Positions 1-5,528 are shown, counted from the stretch's first letter. The stretch is 5,528 bases of DNA from CAZFQG01 sp964520785 (GCA_964520785.1 CAZFQG010000288.1:1-5528); one strand, 5' to 3'. Program-made: numbers and translations. The notes: a model not told the origin generated them from the letters alone.

Positions 1-594
1 TTGAATAGGTACCGAATGGCTCACACACGCGTTGAGGTGGACAGTTACGTTGCATGCATACTCCGCAATCAACAACAGGTTCTATTCATGGCCCGTTGGC
101 GATGTGTAGAACGTGCTGACTCAAGAATGTCGAGGCAAACGCGTGGGAACGGGGAAAAGGCGACGCAACCCGGGAAACTGTGGTTTCAGGGCGTGAGTGC
201 CTGCCGCTTGACCTTCGGCTAACCCTGCCCGGGCGTGGATTCTCGACGGGAACGAGCGATTCTTGATATGCGACGGCGTTCTGACGGGGAGGGTGTGCGC
301 CGAGGGGCGGTTCGGAGCGGCGTAACCGGCTTGGACAAACGGATTGCGGGCGACTGACCGACTTCCTTGCAGGCTCCGTATGAAATCGTAGCAACGGTTT
401 CCGGAGCACCGAGGGGGGCAAAATGTAGGATGTCGGCACTCCTACGATCTGTCCGTCACGCTGCTCCAGTGGCATGCATTGCCTATCATTCGATCTGGCT
501 CATTCCCTATAGCAGAACGCAATTCCGGTCGGCAAGAAAAGCCAAGTCTGGACATTCTATGGGAGGACGGACAGATGCGGAAACCTCTCCTGAT
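1..594. other. intergenic or decayed region, no supportable gene
   Basis: No gene can be supported in these 594 bases. Several frames stay open for 70 to 130 codons on both strands, but their products are rich in Arg, Ser and Pro and show no conserved motif, hydrophobic core pattern or ribosome binding site, which is what chance frames in GC-rich DNA look like. No tRNA, rRNA or CRISPR pattern was seen. The only local structure is a 6-bp hairpin at 425-445, listed separately. The region follows the 3' end of the minus-strand gene that stops at 595, so it may hold that gene's trailing transcript. The left edge could also hold the end of a gene lying outside the window, but nothing shows this. 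Confidence 0.5.
425..445 (-). repeat. short inverted repeat, possible weak terminator
   Basis: GTAGGA at 425-430 is the exact reverse complement of TCCTAC at 440-445, with a 9-base loop. Read on the minus strand the stem is followed by ATTTTG, a very short T-rich run. It lies about 150 bases beyond the stop codon at 595, so it could end that transcript, but the 6-bp stem and weak T tract make this uncertain. It could equally be a dispersed intergenic palindrome. Confidence 0.3.
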
Positions 595-1497
595 TCAGTC
601 ATCTTCCCCCAGAACTTCCCTTAGGGTCGCCTTTTCCATTTCAGCCCTGGCTAACGACTTCCGCAGTTGCCTGATCTCCCTCTCCAATTCCTCTACACGT
701 CCCTGTGAACCCGTCTTCCGTCGCCGTTGCTTGGAACCTGGAACCGCTGTTGCTTCTTCTGAAACATCAGTCCGTCCCTTCCAGAAGTACTGTGGTTCTG
801 ATGTAAGGACTTTGTAGGAATCGGTCGGCAGGGAATCCGTAAGTACCTTGCGGATTGCCAGCAACTGCGTCACGGACCGCCTTGGATGCTCTGTAGAGAG
901 CCGCCATTTCTCATAGAATGCCTCGTCCCGCTCCTCTTGAACCTGAGAGACACATTTGAAGATATACTTCGGGTCCAACACCACCAGATCACAAGTCCAA
1001 CCAGAGACAAAGTAGGCTTCATATGCGCCATGATCTTCAAATAATATAGACTCACGATGATACCCTTGCAATGGTTTGTCGGCGTTTATGATAGCTTCTA
1101 TCTGCTCTCTTGTTTTGTCAAAGTCAATCATACCGAACCTGTACTCCATGATTCTGCCTTTTCTGCTTCTTAACCCTCCAGGCGATCCTTCCCCTTCGAC
1201 ACACCAAAGAACGTGACCACTGGGCCAGACGATCATTCTAACGTGATTCATACGAGATGATTGTTCTGAAAAAGTCTTTTCTTCGAACGGGCCAACCCCC
1301 AACCTCGCGAGCCGTATGAGTTCACTTCCATCTCCAGACGGCAGCATCCAGTCGGAACAATCGTCTTCTTCCGTATCTCTCAGGAAGAGGTTCACAATTG
1401 TGATAGCGGGCAGAACGGAGGTACCGTACAGTATTGGAGTGCCCAGCTTATCAAATGTCTGATCGATCCGAACCGGGCGAAATAGTAACCTTCGCAA
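595..1497 (-). CDS. hypothetical protein with C-terminal coiled coil, downstream of RHS tip (possible immunity partner)
   Basis: I do not recognise this family. The frame codes for 300 residues from TTG at 1497. No Shine-Dalgarno is seen there, and other starts are GTG at 1395 and ATG at 1347 (residue 51), so the N-terminus is uncertain. The TTG start would overlap the RHS gene by 47 bases; the later starts would leave gaps of about 55 or 103 bases. The body is mixed polar and aromatic with no signal peptide or membrane segment. A basic patch (KQRRRK) near residue 257 leads into a regular heptad coiled coil at about 267-296, with V, L, I, L, L, A, K, L, L at the a/d positions. This recalls the leucine zipper of IS3-type OrfA proteins, but no helix-turn-helix precedes it. 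The segment is AT-richer than its neighbours (38 and 48% GC in two hand-counted 60-bp samples), which suggests transfer. Its place behind an RHS tip fits an immunity gene, but that is inference. Confidence 0.6.
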   Translation of the reverse strand: MRRLLFRPVRIDQTFDKLGTPILYGTSVLPAITIVNLFLRDTEEDDCSDWMLPSGDGSELIRLARLGVGPFEEKTFSEQSSRMNHVRMIVWPSGHVLWCVEGEGSPGGLRSRKGRIMEYRFGMIDFDKTREQIEAIINADKPLQGYHRESILFEDHGAYEAYFVSGWTCDLVVLDPKYIFKCVSQVQEERDEAFYEKWRLSTEHPRRSVTQLLAIRKVLTDSLPTDSYKVLTSEPQYFWKGRTDVSEEATAVPGSKQRRRKTGSQGRVEELEREIRQLRKSLARAEMEKATLREVLGEDD

Positions 1498-2194
1498 CTA
1501 TTTTGTCGTCTTGACAACATTCCTTTTTCCTTTCGAACCTTTTGCCGTCACAGCATCCGTATTTTAGCTGTTCTTCAACCCATTTGGCCTGTGCTAATGA
1601 TCCGCCGGGGCCTAGCTCGAAAAGGCCCAACGGGTCCAACTGAATCCCGGGCATGTTCGCAACGTAAGCGTGCAAGTTCCACGGGCTGCCTTCATACCCG
1701 ATGGGATCCCTATTGGCGAACCGTCCCAACCCGGGATGATAGAACCGATTCCGATAATACATCAACCCGGTTTCCAGGTCCATCCGTCTTCCGGTGAACA
1801 GGTACTCCCAGTCGTAGCTGGAACTGCTCCGGCTCGCGAAGGCGGACGTCAAGACCACCGGCGTGCCGTAAGCCGAGTAGAGGGGCCGCTCGACGACGTT
1901 CCCGGAGTTATCCGTCAGCGCCACGACATTCCAGTTCGCGTCCTGCATCACCCAGAGCCGCTCGTTGAGCGTGCCGTTGCGCGGATCGGTCGTGTCCCGG
2001 TCGCGGAGGATCAGATCGTCGATGTAACGGTCGCCCCAGACGTACTGGACCTCCGCGTCGACGTCCTCCGGTTCCGGATCGGAACACCCGTCCGGCGCCG
2101 TCACCCGCTCCTCCAGACACCGCCAGCGTTGGTCGACCCGCTCCGGATCGACGGGGCGGGAAATCTCGTCGGACGTGGTGATTCGGGCAACCAT
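1451..2194 (-). CDS. RHS repeat-associated core protein, C-terminal fragment with short variable tail
   Basis: The 247-residue product carries the RHS repeat-associated core at about 51-191: YVWGDRYIDD (51-60), the PLYSAYGTP turn (104-112), LFTGRRMDLETGLMYYRNRFY (132-152, the diagnostic core motif), GRFANRDPIGYEG (157-169) and the closing DPLGL (187-191). In intact RHS proteins this core closes the YD-repeat shell, is self-cleaved, and is followed by a variable toxin. Full-length members usually exceed 1000 residues. Here the frame has a stop at 2216-2218, just upstream of the ATG, and no YD repeats precede it, so it is truncated at the N-terminus. The 56-residue tail contains two Cys pairs (214-215 and 226-227, CC-X10-CC) and ends TGA TAA. 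GC content falls at the core/tail boundary. It may be an orphan tip for recombination into another RHS gene, or a relic. No good ribosome binding site is seen before 2194, so expression is doubtful. Confidence 0.8.
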   Translation of the reverse strand: MVARITTSDEISRPVDPERVDQRWRCLEERVTAPDGCSDPEPEDVDAEVQYVWGDRYIDDLILRDRDTTDPRNGTLNERLWVMQDANWNVVALTDNSGNVVERPLYSAYGTPVVLTSAFASRSSSSYDWEYLFTGRRMDLETGLMYYRNRFYHPGLGRFANRDPIGYEGSPWNLHAYVANMPGIQLDPLGLFELGPGGSLAQAKWVEEQLKYGCCDGKRFERKKECCQDDKIVAKVTISPGSDRSDI

Positions 2195-2515
2195 GTTTCG
2201 GATGGAAAAGGCTGGTTACGGGTTACGAAAGGCCGCGGGAGCAAAGTGAACCGTGATCAACCGCAATTCTAACCCTTTTCGCGTTTCCACGTCAACTCCG
2301 CAATACAGAACACCTTCCCCCCACACGAAGGGGTTCCAGGGTGTTCCCGTTGATCCGGCCAAGGAGGAAACCTTCGGCGCCCCCGAGCCGGGGTGACGGT
2401 GTGGATGTCCGAATGGCTCGCTCTGGGTGTCCGAATGGCTCGCTCCGTGTGGTTCTTGTCCCGATTAGGTGATTTGTCCACGCCCCTCTTGTCGCGGGGG
2501 AAGCGGGCTATGGGG
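2195..2515. other. non-coding region between RHS fragment and radical SAM gene
   Basis: These 321 bases follow the radical SAM stop codon and precede the RHS fragment, all on the minus strand. The region holds the 18-bp tandem repeat at 2406-2445 and a small GC hairpin at 2381-2393 (CCCCG, loop AGC, CGGGG) with no T run, so it is not a convincing terminator. A minus-strand frame from 2544 to 2269 is open for 91 codons, but its Arg/Pro-rich product and missing ribosome binding site give no reason to call a gene. AAGGAGG at 2361-2367 on the plus strand has no start codon within usable distance. I found no YD-repeat wording in any frame here, so the missing upstream part of the RHS gene has been lost rather than frameshifted. 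Confidence 0.5.
2406..2445. repeat. two-copy direct repeat, 18-bp unit, 22-bp period
   Basis: The unit TGTCCGAATGGCTCGCTC occurs exactly at 2406-2423 and again at 2428-2445, separated by four bases (TGGG). It lies in the non-coding stretch downstream of the radical SAM gene. An 11-base piece of it, CCGAATGGCTC, also occurs at 12-22 near the left edge, which may be chance. With only two copies it does not form a CRISPR-like array, because the spacer is four bases. It may be a slippage duplication, a small intergenic repeat family or a paired binding site. Confidence 0.85.
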
Positions 2516-4345
2516 TTATTGCTCGGCCCGGATCGCCAGGGCATGAATCCGGCCTTCCAGGTGGGCGGCCAGCTTTCGTTCGAGCCATTGGCGAATCAGG
2601 GCGTTCATCGCGGCGGGGGCAATATCCACGAATCGGGCGAGTGCTCGCGGAGTGCGTCCGGTATCGCAGTGGAGATAGGCGGCGCGTTCGACGCCGCGCA
2701 TCCGGTATTGCAGTTCAGCGGCGCAGGGGCGGGTGTCGGTGATAATCAGCGTTTCGTCCTGGCGATCCCACTTGCGCAGCACGACCGAACCGGCCAACTC
2801 ATGCCACCGGCGGGCGCATTCGAGTACCGGGCCGGCGTACTCGAGCGGGTCGCGGCCGTCGGCGTAGTCGTATTCGTAGTAGTACGCCATTCGCGCGAGC
2901 GCCTCCTCGGAAAACGGATAGACGTAGGCGAAGGCCGGATTGGGCCGGACATTGGCCATTCCGTGCGATTCGGGGTTCTCGAAATAACGCGAGAAGCGGT
3001 CGAGCCGCACGCGGCCGACCGCTTGAGGCGGCGCCAGATGGAAGATCGCCGGCAGTAAGTCGATCATGGCCGCGTAATCCTCCGCGTTCTCTCCGGGGAA
3101 CCCGTAAAGGATATTCCACTTCACTTCGATTCCCGCCTCGGAAAACCACTTCAGCGCTTGCAGGTTGTGACCTGCGGTCGCCCCTTTGCCGACGAGTTTC
3201 AGCACGGAGGGGATGAATGTCTCGATCCCCAGTTGAGCCGCGCCGAGACCGGCGTCCAGTAGGGTCCGGACGTGGTCGCGCCGGAGAGTCGTCTTCATCT
3301 CGTAAACGAACGAAAAATCCAATTCGGCCTTGCGCATTTCGGGGAGGAACGTATCGAAGTAGCGAAAGTCGAGAATGTTATCGGCGGAACAGCCTTGGTG
3401 GACGTCGTGACGCTCCACCAGCGTCCGCAGTTCGCGTACCGCCCTACCCGCCGACTTGCCGCGATAGACGAGGCCGAGGCCGTTGAGCCCGCAGAACGCG
3501 CAGTGGTGCCTTTGTCCCCACCAGCACCCTCGCGAGGTTTCGAAAAAGAGCAAAGGGCGGATTTCATCGCGGAACGGACTTTGCGCGTGCCGCCGGAAGA
3601 AATCGTCAAAGTCGGGAACCGGCAGCGCATCCATGTCTTGCACCCGCGCGGCGGCCGCCGTGGCGGGACGGGAGTCCCATTCCTTCTCCGGCAACTCGCG
3701 CCCGACGATACCCGGCGGAAGCGGTTCGGGCGGTTCTTCCCGGGAGAGGGCATGGACCAGCGGCGCCAACGTCCAATCGGACTCGCCCAAGAAGACGTAG
3801 TCGATTTCACGGAATCGCCGGAGCAACTCGACGCCCATTTCCGCCTCGCACGCCGCGCCACCGAAGAGGATTCTCACGTGGGGATCGGCCGCCTTGATCC
3901 GCTTCGCCAGGCAAATCGACGGCATCGTCTGCTGGAATGAATCGGTGAACCCGACCACGCGGTACCGCGACCAATCGAACCGTGCCGCCACGGCGTCCAA
4001 AAACGGGCCGACGCATTTCGCGGTCTCCCGCAGCGCGGCGAATTCCTCGACCGTCATCTCCGGATCGGCCTTCAGGAGGATCTCGCGGTAGTACGAATCG
4101 TCATCCGGCAGGGGTTCGGAGAAGTAGAACGGCGCAAAGAGCCGCTCGCCGCCGAGAACGAACGCGAAATGGTCGGCGAGCCAATCGTAATGATCCAGCC
4201 CGACGCGCTCGGCGAAATCGTAGTTGAGATAGGCCGCTTCCGCCGCGATGCCCTCCTTCTTCAGCGCCGCCGTCAATAACCCCAGCCCCAGGTTCGGCCA
4301 ACGGAGGCTTGAGAACGGCATGTTGACGAGGAGGACGTGAGTCAT
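2516..4345 (-). CDS. RiPP maturation radical SAM C-methyltransferase (cobalamin-binding)
   Basis: The 609-residue product matches the RiPP maturation radical SAM family also called rSAM_ocin_1 (TIGR03975, from memory). These enzymes cleave S-adenosylmethionine at a 4Fe-4S cluster and are predicted to transfer methyl groups from cobalamin to unactivated carbons of ribosomal peptides in the cytoplasm. The N-terminal B12-binding domain spans about 1-215, with VLLVNMPF (4-11), GFTDSFQQT (132-140) and ILFGGAACEAEMG (159-171). It has no DxHxxG motif, which is common in this class. The cluster-binding Cys are 274, 282 and 285 in CWWGQRHHCAFCGLNG, a CX7CX2C spacing typical of the family. GIETF (373-377), the VGKG stretch near 385 and NILYGFPGE (411-419) are radical SAM barrel motifs. 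About 525-609 is a C-terminal domain of winged-helix appearance. The frame is open for another 133 codons upstream, but ATG 4345 starts the conserved domain, and the extension crosses the sigma-gene terminator. No Shine-Dalgarno is seen. No precursor peptide is visible nearby, so the substrate is unknown. Confidence 0.93.
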   Translation of the reverse strand: MTHVLLVNMPFSSLRWPNLGLGLLTAALKKEGIAAEAAYLNYDFAERVGLDHYDWLADHFAFVLGGERLFAPFYFSEPLPDDDSYYREILLKADPEMTVEEFAALRETAKCVGPFLDAVAARFDWSRYRVVGFTDSFQQTMPSICLAKRIKAADPHVRILFGGAACEAEMGVELLRRFREIDYVFLGESDWTLAPLVHALSREEPPEPLPPGIVGRELPEKEWDSRPATAAAARVQDMDALPVPDFDDFFRRHAQSPFRDEIRPLLFFETSRGCWWGQRHHCAFCGLNGLGLVYRGKSAGRAVRELRTLVERHDVHQGCSADNILDFRYFDTFLPEMRKAELDFSFVYEMKTTLRRDHVRTLLDAGLGAAQLGIETFIPSVLKLVGKGATAGHNLQALKWFSEAGIEVKWNILYGFPGENAEDYAAMIDLLPAIFHLAPPQAVGRVRLDRFSRYFENPESHGMANVRPNPAFAYVYPFSEEALARMAYYYEYDYADGRDPLEYAGPVLECARRWHELAGSVVLRKWDRQDETLIITDTRPCAAELQYRMRGVERAAYLHCDTGRTPRALARFVDIAPAAMNALIRQWLERKLAAHLEGRIHALAIRAEQ

Positions 4346-4382
4346 CGGGCCGGAAGTCCGGGGAATTTCGCGAGAACCGGTC

Positions 4383-4410
4383 GCGCAGGCTTCGGGACCC
4401 GCGCCTGCGC
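4383..4410 (-). repeat. perfect 8-bp inverted repeat in the leader of the radical SAM gene
   Basis: GCGCAGGC at 4383-4390 pairs exactly with GCCTGCGC at 4403-4410 around a 12-base loop that can form a further 3-bp inner stem (CGG 4393-4395 with CCG 4399-4401). It lies just downstream, on the minus strand, of the TACAAT box at 4417-4412, so it would sit at or near the transcript 5' end about 38 bases before the ATG. It has no T run and is therefore not a terminator in either direction. It may be an operator, an mRNA-stabilising hairpin or a dispersed palindrome. Confidence 0.6.
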
Positions 4411-4411
4411 T

Positions 4412-4440
4412 ATTGTAGGATACCCAAAAGCCCCTCTCGT
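4412..4440 (-). promoter_or_regulatory. candidate promoter of the radical SAM gene
   Basis: On the minus strand TACAAT at 4417-4412 is a good -10 match, about 67 bases before the ATG at 4345. The hexamer at the usual -35 distance (4440-4435, ACGAGA) is a poor match to TTGACA. Because the sigma-gene terminator lies directly upstream, the radical SAM gene needs a promoter in this short gap, which is the main support for the call. The weak -35 suggests an activator, an alternative sigma factor, or a different true promoter. Confidence 0.3.
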
Positions 4441-4445
4441 CCTTC

Positions 4446-4478
4446 CCCAAAAAGGAAACGCCAGGCCGGTGCCTGGCG
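4446..4478 (-). terminator. intrinsic terminator of the ECF sigma gene
   Basis: CGCCAGGC (4459-4466) and GCCTGGCG (4471-4478) form a perfect 8-bp stem with a four-base loop, extendable by two A-T pairs and one G-T pair. On the minus strand the stem is followed by TTTCCTTTTT at 4458-4449. It lies about 64 bases past the sigma-factor stop codon at 4542. A strong GC stem plus T-rich tail is the standard Rho-independent pattern, and it separates the sigma gene from the radical SAM gene downstream. Confidence 0.75.
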
Positions 4479-4541
4479 CTTGCTGGTGAAGGGATGGATC
4501 GAAATGGAAATTGACTTCGCGGACGGTCGGAGATGATCGTC

Positions 4542-5120
4542 TCAAACAGGGGCCAGGTCTTGGATCGCCTCCCCCAGCCGGTGCCGGGCGGTGTGCAACC
4601 GCCGCTTGACGGTCCCTTCGGGGATTTCGAAGTCGCCCGCCAGTTCTCGAACGCTCCGATCCTGGAAGTAGTAACCGACCAGGGCGTCCCGGTCGATGGG
4701 CCGCAGGCCGTCCAAACCGGCGTGGACCTGGTTTCGGGTTTCATCCGCCTCGAGCGTATCGTAGGGGGTGGGCCCGTCCGCGGCCCGCGCGGCGAAATCG
4801 GAGGTGTCCGTCGGCATTTCCCGGCCGTGCCGCTTGCAGCGGTTGATCGCCTGGTTCCGCGCGATTCTCCGAATCCATCCGGCGAACGCGGCCGGCTCCT
4901 GCAAGGTATCCAGACACAGGTAGACCTTCACGAAGACGTCTTGGCAGATGTCCTCGGCGTCGACGTAGTTCCCGGTCACCCGCATGGCGGTGGCGATGAC
5001 GGTCCGTTCGAATCGAGCGACCAGTTCGTCGAAGGCGCGACGGTTGCCGGCTTGGGCCGCCCGGACGACGGCCTCCAGCTCGCACTCTTGGAAGGTTGGT
5101 AAGGTATTTGGGGTATTCAT
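4542..5120 (-). CDS. RNA polymerase sigma factor, ECF subfamily (sigma-70 family)
   Basis: The 192-residue length is usual for an ECF sigma factor, which directs RNA polymerase to a small stress- or signal-specific regulon. Region 2 covers about 24-97, with YVDAEDICQDVFVKVY (52-67), the core polymerase-binding and -10 recognition helix, and FAGWIRRIARNQAINRCKR (79-97). Region 4 covers about 129-182, with DRDALVGYYFQDRSVRELA (143-161) and the helix-turn-helix IPEGTVKRRLHTARHRL (166-182), which reads the -35 element. The two are joined by an acidic linker without region 3, as expected for ECF factors. The start ATG at 5120 is preceded by GAGG at a 9-base spacing, the only clear Shine-Dalgarno in the window. 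No anti-sigma factor, zinc-binding ZAS domain or membrane protein follows; the next gene is the radical SAM enzyme beyond a terminator. The signal and targets are unknown. A link to the maturase is possible from proximity only. Confidence 0.95.
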   Translation of the reverse strand: MNTPNTLPTFQECELEAVVRAAQAGNRRAFDELVARFERTVIATAMRVTGNYVDAEDICQDVFVKVYLCLDTLQEPAAFAGWIRRIARNQAINRCKRHGREMPTDTSDFAARAADGPTPYDTLEADETRNQVHAGLDGLRPIDRDALVGYYFQDRSVRELAGDFEIPEGTVKRRLHTARHRLGEAIQDLAPV

Positions 5121-5126
5121 CGTTTA

Positions 5127-5134
5127 TTTCCTCA
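5127..5134 (-). promoter_or_regulatory. ribosome binding site of the ECF sigma gene
   Basis: TGAGGAAA on the minus strand contains the GAGG core at 5133-5130, nine bases before the ATG at 5120. It fixes the sigma-factor start and stands out because the other genes in the window lack an obvious site. Confidence 0.7.
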
Positions 5135-5528
5135 TTTTGCTCGTCAGACTTGATTCGGAGGCAGAACCGGCCGGGCCCGGCGGCGGCGATTGACGATTGG
5201 TCCAGGGACCGTCCGCGACCGGCGCCCTCGGGGCGGGTTCCAATCCGAGTTCAGAAGACGGGCGGCTTGGCTGTTACCTCAGCGCGCCACGTTCGGACTG
5301 GAACACCGGCCCTCTCGGCGAACAGAACGGACTAAACATGAAGGAGCCGTTCCGTCCGGCCGATCCGGTAATGCCCGCGTACACGGGCACCATACGCATG
5401 GAAGGGGCTCGCCAACGCAAATCGGCGGCGTCACTCCATGAGGACCGAGCCTTCAGAGACCGCGCATGTTTAAGCAGATGGCCGAGGCAACCGTCGAGCG
5501 TGCGAACAACGTTCGTAACCGTCGTAGC
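5134..5528. other. upstream region of the sigma gene and right edge, no supportable gene
   Basis: No gene is supported here. The stretch holds a perfect 12-bp palindrome at 5170-5181 (GCCGGGCCCGGC), a small hairpin at 5223-5235 (CGCCC, loop TCG, GGGCG), the long-loop inverted repeat at 5237-5304 and a near-palindrome at 5372-5389 (TGCCCGCGT then ACACGGGCA, one mismatched pair). Three frames run off the right edge: a plus frame open from ATG 5338, a plus frame from ATG 5466 (MFKQMAEATVERANNV), and a minus frame open from the edge to TAA at 5274-5276. None has a Shine-Dalgarno or a family motif I know. The 5466 frame looks the most protein-like, but only 21 codons are visible. Confidence 0.45.
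5237..5304. repeat. imperfect inverted repeat upstream of the sigma gene
   Basis: GTTCCAATCCGA (5237-5248) and TCGGACTGGAAC (5293-5304) are reverse complements at 11 of 12 positions, separated by 44 bases. The arms lie about 117 to 184 bases upstream of the sigma ATG. They could be paired sites for a dimeric regulator, the outer stem of a structured leader RNA, or remnants of an element's ends. Flanking sequence on both sides is also similar (CCGGCGCCCTCGG against CCGGCCCTCTCGG), which hints at a local duplication or structured RNA. Confidence 0.5.

Noticed and set aside
86..475. 129-codon minus-strand frame near the left edge
   Set aside because: Arg/Ser/Pro-rich product without motif or ribosome binding site; other frames in the same stretch are similarly open.
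1670..2272. 200-codon plus-strand frame
   Set aside because: Antisense to the RHS core, whose conserved motifs settle the coding strand.
2361..2367. AAGGAGG on the plus strand as a ribosome binding site
   Set aside because: No start codon follows at usable spacing and no plus-strand gene is supported there.
2269..2544. 91-codon minus-strand frame considered as a RiPP precursor
   Set aside because: It is too long and Arg/Pro-rich, has no recognisable leader or repeated core, and spans the 18-bp tandem repeat; no ribosome binding site is seen.
2393..3058. 221-codon plus-strand frame
   Set aside because: Antisense to the radical SAM gene; long antisense frames are expected at about 65-70% GC, and the product has no motif.
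3272..3940. 222-codon plus-strand frame
   Set aside because: Antisense shadow of the radical SAM core, which carries the cluster-binding cysteines on the other strand.
4346..4744. 133-codon upstream extension of the radical SAM frame
   Set aside because: It crosses the sigma terminator and the 3' part of the sigma gene in another frame, lacks any domain, and the conserved B12-binding domain begins at ATG 4345.
4533..5102. 189-codon plus-strand frame
   Set aside because: Exact antisense shadow of the well-supported ECF sigma factor.
5230..5252. T-arm-like GGTTCCAATCC considered as part of a tRNA
   Set aside because: The loop lacks the TTCRA pattern, the stem is too short, and no anticodon or acceptor stem can be built around it.

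Overview
This is a GC-rich bacterial window in which every recognisable gene lies on the minus strand. From right to left they are an ECF sigma factor, a cobalamin-binding radical SAM enzyme of the RiPP-maturation type, the 3' end of an RHS/YD-repeat gene, and an unrecognised protein with a C-terminal coiled coil. The wording of the RHS core (YVWGDRYIDDLILRDRD) and the weak or absent Shine-Dalgarno sites at most starts suggest Planctomycetota or a relative. That assignment rests on memory of the family, not a search, and is only moderately supported.

Layout. Bases 1-594 hold no gene I can support, only a small hairpin near 425-445. Bases 595-1497 encode an unrecognised protein in an AT-richer segment (hand-counted 60-bp samples give 38-48% GC). 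Bases 1451-2194 encode an RHS repeat-associated core with a short cysteine-pair tail. The gene lacks the long YD-repeat shell that a functional RHS protein needs, so it looks like a detached toxin-tip cassette or a relic. Composition drops sharply at the core/tail junction near 1622: about 65% GC in a core sample against 43% in a tail sample. Bases 2195-2515 are non-coding and contain a two-copy 18-bp direct repeat. Bases 2516-4345 encode the 609-residue radical SAM enzyme, the best-defined gene here. Bases 4346-4541 hold a candidate promoter, a perfect 8-bp inverted repeat and the sigma-gene terminator. Bases 4542-5120 encode the sigma factor, with a clear ribosome binding site. Bases 5134-5528 carry inverted repeats and only unconvincing reading frames.

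How the parts relate. The sigma factor and the maturase run in the same direction, but a good intrinsic terminator and a TACAAT box between them suggest separate transcription. No anti-sigma gene, RiPP precursor, transporter or peptidase is visible, so the maturase is solitary within the window. The RHS fragment and the gene after it overlap or nearly touch, in the order expected of a polymorphic-toxin tip and its immunity gene. The downstream protein matches no immunity family I know, so that pairing is inference. I found no rRNA, tRNA, CRISPR array or intact insertion sequence.
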